DNA of 5,159 nucleotides from Gammaproteobacteria bacterium. Its GTDB lineage: Bacteria > Pseudomonadota > Gammaproteobacteria > SZUA-229. Of this stretch, positions 1-5,159 are shown in pieces. The stretch covers positions 1 to 5,159 of the forward strand of contig DAOWFN010000176.1 in NCBI GenBank assembly GCA_030637945.1, given 5' to 3'. Each line of letters opens with the position of its first letter. The stretch's first letter is position 1. The position numbers were made by a program, and so were the translations under genes. The notes below the pieces were generated by a model. The model was not told the DNA's origin, did no database searches, and was given only the letters and a program-made list of their open reading frames with translations.

Positions 1-728
1 AACATGGGAATGACGACATCCAGACCCGCCTGACCTGCCGCCAGACCTAAAGCAGGCTCGGCACGTAATTCATCAACCAGTTCACTCATTTCCTGCTCTG
101 AGATATAAGGAGGATTGCTGATGATAATGTCATAGGGTTTTACAGGGACGCTGGCGTACAGATCCGACTCGACCAGCTGCAGACGCTGTTCCAGGCCATG
201 ATTCTGACGATTGATTTCAGCCACCTCCAGAGCGTCGCTCGAAATATCACTGGCGACCACTTGCGCCTGATCAAATGCATAAGCACAGGCGATGGCTATA
301 CATCCACTACCGGTGCACAGTTCCAGCACATTACTGACATCATCTACTTCAATCCACGGCGCAAATTGCTGCTGTATCAATTCTGCAAAGGGTGAACGTG
401 GTATCAGAACCCGTTCATCCACATAAAAACTCAGCCCCGCAAACCAGGCTTCATTAGTAATGTAAGCAGCGGGTTTCCTGCTTTCGATACGCTGATGGTA
501 ATAATCCAGAACCGTCTTTCTTTCTTCAAAAGTCAGCACACAATCGAAAAATTCCTCGCTGAAATCCGGCGGCAGATTGAGCGCGGATAAACAAAGGTAA
601 ACCGCCTCATCCAGTGCATTCGGCATGCCCTGCACAAAAGACAAGTCAGCCTGGTTAAAGGCACTGACACCCCATCGGATCAGGTCACGCAGAGTGGTGA
701 GTTCGTTGGCTATTTCACGTGTTTTCAT
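1..728 (-). CDS. prmB: PrmB, ribosomal protein L3 N5-glutamine methyltransferase (C-terminus cut off by window edge)
   Basis: The gene reads leftward from ATG at 728 and is still open at the window edge. It gives 242 residues, compared with about 310 in E. coli PrmB. PrmB transfers a methyl group from S-adenosylmethionine to a glutamine of ribosomal protein L3 in the cytoplasm during ribosome assembly. My hand translation shows the PrmB-type N-terminal helical part (LRDLIRWGVSAF near residues 13-24) and the family block FYVDERVLIPRSP at 101-113. The SAM-binding motif I, ELCTGSGCIAIACAYAF, is at 136-152, the acidic D161 follows, and the NPPY substrate-glutamine motif is at 205-208. The VDERVL(V/I)PRSP and CTGSGCIAIACAYAF blocks are near-identical to E. 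coli PrmB, which favours PrmB over the release-factor enzyme PrmC. ATG 728 is chosen because an in-frame TAA lies five codons upstream. No clear ribosome binding site precedes it. The missing part is the end of the Rossmann domain. Confidence 0.95.
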   Translation of the reverse strand, partial: MKTREIANELTTLRDLIRWGVSAFNQADLSFVQGMPNALDEAVYLCLSALNLPPDFSEEFFDCVLTFEERKTVLDYYHQRIESRKPAAYITNEAWFAGLSFYVDERVLIPRSPFAELIQQQFAPWIEVDDVSNVLELCTGSGCIAIACAYAFDQAQVVASDISSDALEVAEINRQNHGLEQRLQLVESDLYASVPVKPYDIIISNPPYISEQEMSELVDELRAEPALGLAAGQAGLDVVIPM

Positions 729-745
729 GCTGCTGCCATTTTAGG

Positions 746-811
746 GCAACTCTGACTAATTATCATAAATTCTGGCGAAGCCTAAACTTTATGAGAATTA
801 GTTAGAGTTGC
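746..811. repeat. 66-bp near-perfect palindrome (long hairpin) in the divergent intergenic region
   Basis: Bases 746-769 pair with 788-811. Of 24 positions, 22 are Watson-Crick pairs, one is a G-T wobble (754/803) and one is a mismatch (762/795). The centre carries a GGC-GAA-GCC mini-hairpin at 774-782. The outer tips read GCAACTCT on both strands. No T-run follows either end, so it is not an ordinary intrinsic terminator. It lies 18 bp upstream of prmB and 75 bp upstream of the copper chaperone. It could be a small palindromic repetitive element, an operator or cruciform for the divergent promoters, or an RNA structure in the prmB leader. The sequence does not tell these apart. Confidence 0.85.
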
Positions 812-870
812 ACTCGCGATTCGCTAGCTCCCGTCCACCAGCAAGCCTTTCTTGTTAGTTGCACAGCGTT

Positions 871-876
871 TATAAT
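871..876 (+). promoter_or_regulatory. Candidate -10 box of the copper chaperone-psd unit
   Basis: A perfect TATAAT lies 10 bp upstream of the chaperone ATG. No good -35 box is found at 16-18 bp spacing: the hexamers there, such as TTTCTT at 848-853, match the consensus poorly. If the box is used, transcription would start near 883 and the message would be almost leaderless. A weak -35 could mean activator dependence, but I saw no CueR-like or other recognisable copper operator. A perfect hexamer can occur by chance in AT-rich sequence. Confidence 0.45.
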
Positions 877-886
877 CTGCGCCACT

Positions 887-1369
887 ATGAATATAAGCAG
901 CCCAAAAGCACTAGCCATATTACTACCAATTTTTTTGCTCGCAATATTCGCTGGCAAAACAGCACAAGCGGAGCCCGCTCTTGTGTTTGAAAACGTGTGG
1001 ATTGCCGAAGCACCGCCCGTAAGCAAGGTGTTAGCCGCCTACATGAACATCAAGAACACGGGGGATGAAGATCAAAAACTGGTTTCCGCACGATCCGATG
1101 ATTTTGGAAGTGTCGAATTCCACCGCACAGTCGAAAAAAACGGCATGGCGAGCATGCAACATCAGCAATTCCTGTCAATTCCTGCCGGCGGCAGCCTGAC
1201 GCTTAAACCTGGCAGCTACCACATGATGTTATTCAATCCCGTCAGACAATTACGCGCCGGTGATGAATCCAGTTTCCAGTTCCAACTGGAGAGCGGCAAT
1301 TCGATTAATGCAACCGCTGTCGTAAAAAAAGCCTCTGCCGAAGACTCTCACCAGCATCATCATCACTAA
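887..1369 (+). CDS. Periplasmic copper chaperone, PCuAC family (formerly DUF461)
   Basis: This is a secreted copper(I)-binding protein of 160 residues. Family members deliver copper to the CuA or CuB centres of cytochrome oxidases, often together with Sco proteins; in other species they are named PcuC or PccA. Residues 1-28 form a signal peptide: a short N-region with K7, a hydrophobic core from about 8 to 22, and a cleavage site after AQA at 28. The family copper motif H-x10-M-x21-H-x-M is intact as H79, M90, H112 and M114 with exact spacing. The protein ends in a His-rich tail (DSHQHHHH), likely an extra metal ligand. ATG 887 is the only common start codon (ATG, GTG or TTG) between the upstream in-frame stop at 803-805 and the signal peptide. 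No Shine-Dalgarno sequence is visible. psd follows after 28 bp on the same strand, so they are probably cotranscribed. No Sco or oxidase gene is in view. Confidence 0.93.
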   Translation: MNISSPKALAILLPIFLLAIFAGKTAQAEPALVFENVWIAEAPPVSKVLAAYMNIKNTGDEDQKLVSARSDDFGSVEFHRTVEKNGMASMQHQQFLSIPAGGSLTLKPGSYHMMLFNPVRQLRAGDESSFQFQLESGNSINATAVVKKASAEDSHQHHHH

Positions 1370-1397
1370 TTAATTTAAAAAACTACTCATAGTAACA

Positions 1398-2273
1398 ATG
1401 CGCGCATCACTGAGAGACACTCTTCTCGCTTTACCCTTTTACGTTTTACCCCACCATGGTATTTCCTGGTGCATGTACAAGCTTGCCCGTGTTCGATGGC
1501 GTCCTCTGAAAAACCTTATCATCAAAACGTACACAGCCCTGCATGCTATAAATATGGAAGAAGCTGTTATTGAAGACAAGTATGCATACGAACACCTCAA
1601 TGCATTTTTTACGCGCGCACTAAAACCGGAATGCCGCCCTTTTTCTACTCAAAAAGACTCGTGGATTTGCCCGGTTGACGGCTCAGTGAGTCAGGCAAAA
1701 AATATTGAACAAGGACAGATCTTCCAGGCCAAGGGACACAACTACAGCTTGCTTGAGTTGCTCGGTGGCGATGAGACCAGGGCTGCGCCGTTTGAAAATG
1801 GCCAATTCGCCACGCTGTATCTCTCGCCCCGTGACTATCATCGCATTCACATGCCGGTTAAAGGTACGCTTAAACACATGGCTTATATACCGGGGCGTTT
1901 ATTCAGCGTCGCAACACATACTGTCAATGTGATACCAGGGTTGTTTGCGCGCAACGAACGATGCGTCTGTTTTTTTGATACCGAATATGGCCCAATGATA
2001 ATGGTGCTGGTGGGTGCGATTAATGTCTCTGCCATAGAAACTGTCTGGCATGAGGGTCGAATCACGACGACTGGTAGCAATATCAGACGTTTTGATTACA
2101 AGGAGGGTGAAGTTATTTTAGAACGCGGACAGGAAATGGGGCGGTTTAATCTTGGCTCCACTGTCATCATTATTGGCACAGAACAGCTTGAATGGGATAC
2201 GCTCATCCGGCCTGGCGCTGATATCAAGCTGGGCCAGTATCTCGGCAAATCTTTGAACCTGGCAGCTAACTAA
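1398..2273 (+). CDS. psd: Phosphatidylserine decarboxylase proenzyme
   Basis: The product decarboxylates phosphatidylserine to phosphatidylethanolamine, the last step of the main bacterial PE pathway, at the inner membrane. It has 291 residues, close to the roughly 280-320 usual for proteobacterial Psd. Visible landmarks are CPVDGSVSQ with catalytic D94, the SPRDYHRIHMP block with H148 and H151, and GRFNLGSTVI near the C-terminus. Self-cleavage is expected between G253 and S254, leaving a beta chain (1-253) and a short alpha chain (254-291) whose first residue becomes the pyruvoyl cofactor. D94, H151 and S254 correspond to the E. coli Asp90-His147-Ser254 triad by motif alignment. The N-terminus is hydrophobic and fits membrane association. 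No clear ribosome binding site precedes ATG 1398. The gene probably shares the upstream chaperone transcript; the link looks positional rather than functional. It ends 2 bp from the convergent dynamin-like gene, with no room for a terminator between them. Confidence 0.96.
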   Translation: MRASLRDTLLALPFYVLPHHGISWCMYKLARVRWRPLKNLIIKTYTALHAINMEEAVIEDKYAYEHLNAFFTRALKPECRPFSTQKDSWICPVDGSVSQAKNIEQGQIFQAKGHNYSLLELLGGDETRAAPFENGQFATLYLSPRDYHRIHMPVKGTLKHMAYIPGRLFSVATHTVNVIPGLFARNERCVCFFDTEYGPMIMVLVGAINVSAIETVWHEGRITTTGSNIRRFDYKEGEVILERGQEMGRFNLGSTVIIIGTEQLEWDTLIRPGADIKLGQYLGKSLNLAAN

Positions 2274-2275
2274 AA

Positions 2276-3766
2276 CTAACTAGCTGATTCGGTTCTTAGC
2301 GGATCTGCTTCAACAACAGAAATAACTTCTGCAGTGGGCTGAGTTTTACTCCTGTTATTTCCCGAGGGATTGGTGTAACGATCATTCATGGTTTGCACGA
2401 AGCTGCTCGCATCCGCAATCACATTTTCAAGCACACGTTTTGAACGCGATGACCAACCCGCCGGCACCGGTTGAAAAACGCTGCGCAGAAATCTTGTGTT
2501 TCTCAAAAAAGCTTTTTTGATACTGCCAACCGGACCTGCAGTCTCCAGGTTACGCGCAATCATTCTGGCTGCAAATGTACGCGCGCTGAAATGAACGGCT
2601 ACAAGCACGCCGATAACAACCATCGATTTAATACTTGAAATAACCGGCTGGTTTGTGAAATCAATGGCGAACACACTCCAGACATTCACCCATTGACCCA
2701 ACACTGCCATAACACCCACCATCATACCAAACGCCAGACTATCAATAGTCAGCACAAGCCGCATCCAGCTGTTCATGGCGGCCTTTACCTTAGGTACAAC
2801 CTCTTTTTCAATATCACCCGCAATATGTTCCAGTGCACCAATAATACGGTACGAGCGCTCCACTTCTACCTGATGAATACGTTCATAGATTGCAGCAAGA
2901 TCAGTATCACGTTTGCTTTCGAAACGTTTTCTTACTGCAGGATCATCAATCGGCACTGCAGCCTCTTCATTATAAATACTATAAAAACGTCCCGCCGTTA
3001 AACCCTTATTCGCAATGGCGCGCTGCCATGCTGCCACAACAGCTTCAGGGTTATCTTCCTGTGCCGAGGTATCAATCTGATTGAGTATATAAAGAAACTT
3101 TTCAGAATCATTACGCCGGATAGTATCGCCCACCAGGTGAACCAATGTGTCTTGCATTGCCCCCGGTTCCGGGTGACGCGCATCGAAAAACACCAACACA
3201 AGATCAGATAAATCGATAATGTGGTCAGTGAGCCTCAAAATAGTATTACGCTGATCATCGGCATCGAAACCCGGTGAGTCAATAATTATTTTTCCACTGA
3301 CTTTTTCCGAACTGGATGTTTTCATCTGCAGGTAAGCATCGATACGCCTGCCCTCGCCTTCGGCAACCTTATCGATTTCATCACTCATCTGGTAAAAAGG
3401 AAAACGCGGATCGGAATCCAGTGCCAGACCCGGTAAAACACGACCATCTTCGCCCGATGAGTAACAGATGACCGTGAACTTGTCATCGACTGCCTGGTTA
3501 CCTGTTAACTGAAGTTTTCGACCCAGGAAATGGTTAATGAATGAAGACTTGCCCGCTGAAAATGTTCCAAGAATTGAAACCAGTGGCCACCACGGTATGC
3601 GCGTCGCATAGGATTCGCTGGTATCCAGCAAACCCATTTTATAGGCTACGCGATCAAGCCGTTTGAACCTTGTAACGACATCAAGAAGTAACGAGTTTTC
3701 ATTTTCCAGATGCGACTCAAGCTTAGTCAGCCTTTCGCGAATCGCTTTGTCAGGCCGGTTCAACAT
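2276..3766 (-). CDS. Dynamin-like GTPase with two predicted membrane segments
   Basis: The product is a 496-residue large GTPase of the dynamin superfamily, whose members use GTP to bind, tubulate or fuse membranes. After a helical N-terminus (1-45) comes the G domain: P-loop GTFSAGKSS at 67-75, probable switch threonine T98 in DKFTVI, G3 DSPG at 163-166, and G4 NQID at 229-232, where Gln replaces the common Lys. The region around 298-335 is probably helical. Two hydrophobic stretches follow (about 336-358 and 380-395), separated by a short polar loop. They would act as a membrane anchor or paddle in place of a PH domain. A basic helical part (400-460) and a polar tail end the protein. The GxxSAGKSSF(I/L)N P-loop resembles EHD and mitofusin-like bacterial dynamins more than Era or TrmE GTPases. 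No Shine-Dalgarno sequence is seen; an inverted-repeat arm touches the start codon. The coiled-coil gene lies upstream on the same strand. The exact function is unknown. Confidence 0.85.
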   Translation of the reverse strand: MLNRPDKAIRERLTKLESHLENENSLLLDVVTRFKRLDRVAYKMGLLDTSESYATRIPWWPLVSILGTFSAGKSSFINHFLGRKLQLTGNQAVDDKFTVICYSSGEDGRVLPGLALDSDPRFPFYQMSDEIDKVAEGEGRRIDAYLQMKTSSSEKVSGKIIIDSPGFDADDQRNTILRLTDHIIDLSDLVLVFFDARHPEPGAMQDTLVHLVGDTIRRNDSEKFLYILNQIDTSAQEDNPEAVVAAWQRAIANKGLTAGRFYSIYNEEAAVPIDDPAVRKRFESKRDTDLAAIYERIHQVEVERSYRIIGALEHIAGDIEKEVVPKVKAAMNSWMRLVLTIDSLAFGMMVGVMAVLGQWVNVWSVFAIDFTNQPVISSIKSMVVIGVLVAVHFSARTFAARMIARNLETAGPVGSIKKAFLRNTRFLRSVFQPVPAGWSSRSKRVLENVIADASSFVQTMNDRYTNPSGNNRSKTQPTAEVISVVEADPLRTESAS

Positions 3767-3790
3767 GCTAAACCCAGATGTTTCATAAGA
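3767..3790 (+). repeat. Left arm of 24-bp inverted repeat
   Basis: The arm begins GCTAAACCCAGATG and continues through TTTCATAAGA. Its outer end directly abuts the start codon of the dynamin-like gene (ATG complement at 3764-3766). It pairs with 4041-4064, the only mismatch being 3770 against 4061. Confidence 0.93.
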
Positions 3791-3808
3791 ATGCAGAATT
3801 TTGGGCCA

Positions 3809-3838
3809 AATATATTTCTTTATGGCTCAGTGAGTCAG
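3809..3838 (-). promoter_or_regulatory. Candidate promoter for the dynamin-like gene inside the repeat-bounded element
   Basis: On the minus strand a -35-like CTGACT (3833-3838, 4 of 6 consensus) is followed after 18 bp by TATATT (3809-3814, 5 of 6). Transcription would start near 3802 and give a leader of about 35 nt that includes only the left repeat arm. This is a by-eye prediction in AT-rich DNA. Confidence 0.35.
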
Positions 3839-3859
3839 TTTGTGCGATTCGTCGAAAAG

Positions 3860-3875
3860 CATAGCAATAGCTATG
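3860..3875. repeat. Short perfect palindrome inside the element
   Basis: CATAGC, a 4-base AATA spacer, then GCTATG. It lies near the left-centre of the repeat-bounded element and could be an internal hairpin or a protein-binding dyad. No T-run follows on either strand, so it is not a terminator. Confidence 0.6.
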
Positions 3876-4040
3876 GTTACAGACTAATCGTGCCCAATAA
3901 TTACTATTACTGGGACCGCTGAGATCCCCAGAAAAATTTTTATGGCAAAAACTGCATAGCGTTGTTGGGGACATAGTGTGCTTTTTAAATACACTGAAAT
4001 ATTTCTTAGTAATCATAAACATAAACCCTAATTTAAGCGG

Positions 4041-4064
4041 TCTTATGAAACATCTGGGTTAAGC
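4041..4064 (-). repeat. Right arm of 24-bp inverted repeat
   Basis: On the minus strand the arm begins GCTTAACCCAGATG and continues through TTTCATAAGA. One base separates it from the TAA stop of the coiled-coil gene at 4066-4068. It is the reverse complement of 3767-3790 apart from one base. Confidence 0.93.
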
Positions 4065-4065
4065 T

Positions 4066-5079
4066 TTAGTTTTTTTTTACCACAGTGTTAGAGGAGTCCT
4101 TTTTCACGATCTCATCATTGACTACCGGTAGTTTTTTGGCCGCAGGTTTCTCGGCCTTTTTAACCGGCGCTCTGTTAGGCGCCCTCCTGGTTGGCTGTCT
4201 CGCCCATGCAGGTGGTGGTGCATACCTTGGCATCGGCTGTGCAATCCTCGGTGGCGTCATAGGTCGCGGTGGTAGTGGGTCTGTGTATGAATTTGAAGTA
4301 AACGGCATGACGTCACTCATCATGCCAAACGGCCCACCTGAAACCGTGCGATTCATGCCACTCATATCTCGCTGCATACCATAAACCGAGCGGTTCATGT
4401 CGTGCATGGTTCCCGTCATATTAGCGATGTTCTGACTCATTGGTGTTAGCGTCGTCATCTGGTTAGACATTAAACCAACTTCACCCGACATATTGTCCAC
4501 GCTACCCGTCATTCCGCGTATATCTTCTGTCATTTTCGGCATTGAATTGGAGACAATCGTCGCCATACGCGTCACACTTTGTGACAGTATCGAAATATCG
4601 TGTGTGAGATGATAAATCAGGTAAAAACCATAACCGGCAAGCAGGATAAATGCGAAAAGTGTGGGATAAACCACCATTTCCCAACGACGCGCACTGGTGT
4701 CAAACGTATCAGCCAGCCTCTTTAAATGATCATCAGGGTCACTGACGAAGGTTTGCCCGAGAATCGTAGCTTTGGCCTTTTTCGCTTCTGCTGCTTTTTT
4801 CTTTATTTCTTCAGCTGATCGATTATCCTGATGCGGTGGTTTGTTTTTGATGATGTCATCAGCAAGTTGTATTCTTATTTCATCAATCGCTTTTTTCTTT
4901 TCAGCAGCCGATGAATGCGAGGTTATGATTTCATCCAGTGCTTTTTTTTCAGCCTCTACCCTGGCGTGTATATCTTCTGCCGTTTTTGTATTCTCACTCG
5001 CTGCTTTAGCCGCAGGCTTCTTTGCTGTACTTGCAGGCTCTTTCTTAGCACTTGCAGGTTTTTTTGTATCTTCAGCCAT
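4066..5079 (-). CDS. Single-span membrane protein with a methionine-heptad coiled coil, function unknown
   Basis: I do not recognise a named family for this 337-residue protein. Residues 1-35 are Lys/Ala/Pro-rich and disordered in appearance (KKPAS, AKKPAAKAA). Residues 36-106 are charged and probably form coiled-coil helices. One hydrophobic span lies at about 135-157, preceded by RRW, which suggests an N-terminus in the cytoplasm. Residues 162-246 then form a long heptad repeat with Met at most d positions (183, 190, 197, 204, then 214, 221, 228, 235, 242) and Ile, Val or Met at a; Pro213 breaks the register. A Pro-rich stretch (268-305) and a basic KPAAKK-containing tail end the protein. 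ATG 5079 lies 2 bp after the preceding stop codon, so translation is probably coupled. The GTPase gene lies downstream across the repeat-bounded element. A structural or adaptor role is plausible but not shown. Confidence 0.75.
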   Translation of the reverse strand: MAEDTKKPASAKKEPASTAKKPAAKAASENTKTAEDIHARVEAEKKALDEIITSHSSAAEKKKAIDEIRIQLADDIIKNKPPHQDNRSAEEIKKKAAEAKKAKATILGQTFVSDPDDHLKRLADTFDTSARRWEMVVYPTLFAFILLAGYGFYLIYHLTHDISILSQSVTRMATIVSNSMPKMTEDIRGMTGSVDNMSGEVGLMSNQMTTLTPMSQNIANMTGTMHDMNRSVYGMQRDMSGMNRTVSGGPFGMMSDVMPFTSNSYTDPLPPRPMTPPRIAQPMPRYAPPPAWARQPTRRAPNRAPVKKAEKPAAKKLPVVNDEIVKKDSSNTVVKKN

Positions 5080-5081
5080 AT

Positions 5082-5159
5082 CTAAAATTCGCCGGTGGCG
5101 CCTCTATTCATAATATCAAGGATGATTTTTTTCACATTTTCAGCTTCTTCCTTGAGCTC
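5082..5159 (-). CDS. C-terminal 25 codons of an upstream gene of the same operon (partial)
   Basis: From the right edge the minus strand reads 25 open codons (beginning ELKEEAENVKK and ending NRGATGEF) and stops at TAG 5082-5084. The fragment looks like a charged amphipathic helix with a short Gly-containing end. Its stop lies 2 bp before the next ATG, the tight spacing typical of coupled operon genes. Twenty-five open codons alone can arise by chance (about 0.3 with equal base use), so the spacing is the main support. The product cannot be named. Confidence 0.5.
   Translation of the reverse strand, partial: ELKEEAENVKKIILDIMNRGATGEF

Larger units (their letters stand above)
3767..4064. mobile_element. 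298-bp inverted-repeat-bounded element, MITE-like, family unassigned
   Basis: The whole gap between the two minus-strand genes is bounded by 24-bp inverted repeats (3767-3790 and 4041-4064, 23 of 24 matching). Its G+C is about 37 percent by hand count, lower than the neighbouring genes (55 percent in one sample of the GTPase gene). It holds no convincing gene; the longest reading frame, about 79 codons on the minus strand, runs into the left arm and shows no family I know. Small internal palindromes lie at 3860-3875 and 3928-3945. A target duplication is uncertain: TAA flanks a shorter core (3769-3771 and 4060-4062), which would make the outer GC tips coincidental. Size, end symmetry and lack of coding fit a miniature inverted-repeat transposable element. 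A large structured regulatory leader is the alternative. Confidence 0.6.

Noticed and set aside
198..395. Plus-strand frame of 65 codons.
   Set aside because: It is antisense to the well supported prmB reading frame and shows no family features.
3911..3941. Possible intrinsic terminator: TGGGA/TCCCCA stem followed by a T-run.
   Set aside because: The stem is about five pairs with a bulge, and the T-run is separated from it by an A-run. It is too weak to call.
3783..4022. A 79-codon minus-strand reading frame inside the repeat-bounded element with several Cys and His residues.
   Set aside because: It has no recognisable domain, no ribosome binding site, and ends within the repeat arm. It is probably an accidental frame or a remnant.
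3767..4064. Integron attC site: the ends read GTTAAGC and GCTAAAC, close to GTTRRRY and RYYYAAC.
   Set aside because: The segment is 298 bp, far longer than usual attC sites. The arms are almost fully symmetric, the left core has a mismatch to the consensus, and no integrase or cassette array is present.
4069..4080. A9 run just before the coiled-coil gene's stop codon as a programmed frameshift site.
   Set aside because: The run encodes the natural Lys-Lys-Asn end, and the other frames reach stops soon afterwards, so slippage would add little.
4085..4384. Plus-strand frame with hydrophobic, Gly-rich, membrane-like translation.
   Set aside because: It is antisense to the Pro/Met/Lys-rich end of the coiled-coil gene. 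Such composition gives hydrophobic shadow frames, and no start signals are seen.
4841..5113. Plus-strand Ala/Ser/Phe-rich frame resembling a membrane protein.
   Set aside because: It is the antisense shadow of the Lys/Ala-rich N-terminal half of the coiled-coil protein.

Overview
The window looks like ordinary chromosome of a gammaproteobacterium (a betaproteobacterium is possible), with moderate G+C and an AT-rich insert. The best evidence is a truncated gene on the minus strand at the left edge. Its hand translation matches PrmB, the ribosomal protein L3 glutamine methyltransferase, closely in motifs and in several long stretches of the E. coli protein. A phosphatidylserine decarboxylase with proteobacterial-type landmarks (Asp, His, LGST) and a PCuAC-type periplasmic copper chaperone fit the same origin. 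No phage, CRISPR, tRNA or rRNA was seen.

Layout. Positions 1-728 (minus) hold the first 242 codons of prmB. The divergent gap 729-886 carries a 66-bp near-perfect hairpin (746-811) and a TATAAT box (871-876) very close to the next start codon. Positions 887-2273 (plus) hold a two-gene unit: the secreted copper chaperone with an intact H-x10-M-x21-H-x-M copper site and a natural His-rich tail, then psd. psd ends 2 bp from the end of a convergent minus-strand gene (2276-3766) encoding a 496-residue dynamin-like GTPase with two probable membrane segments. Upstream of it, also on the minus strand, lie a 298-bp non-coding segment (3767-4064) bounded by 24-bp inverted repeats, a gene (4066-5079) for a single-span membrane protein with a methionine-based heptad coiled coil, and the last 25 codons of a further gene (5082-5159) whose stop lies 2 bp before the next ATG.

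How it may work together. The right-hand minus-strand genes look like one transcription unit: an unknown upstream protein, a membrane-anchored coiled-coil protein, and a dynamin-like GTPase. This is the best candidate for an undescribed system, possibly membrane remodelling with a coiled-coil adaptor. That is inference from adjacency only. The inverted-repeat segment sits exactly between the last two genes: one arm starts 1 base after a stop codon and the other touches the next start codon. It may be a miniature transposable element (MITE-like), and it may also have taken over expression of the GTPase, because it carries a plausible promoter and its arms would pair in a read-through transcript. 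None of the visible start codons has a clear Shine-Dalgarno sequence.
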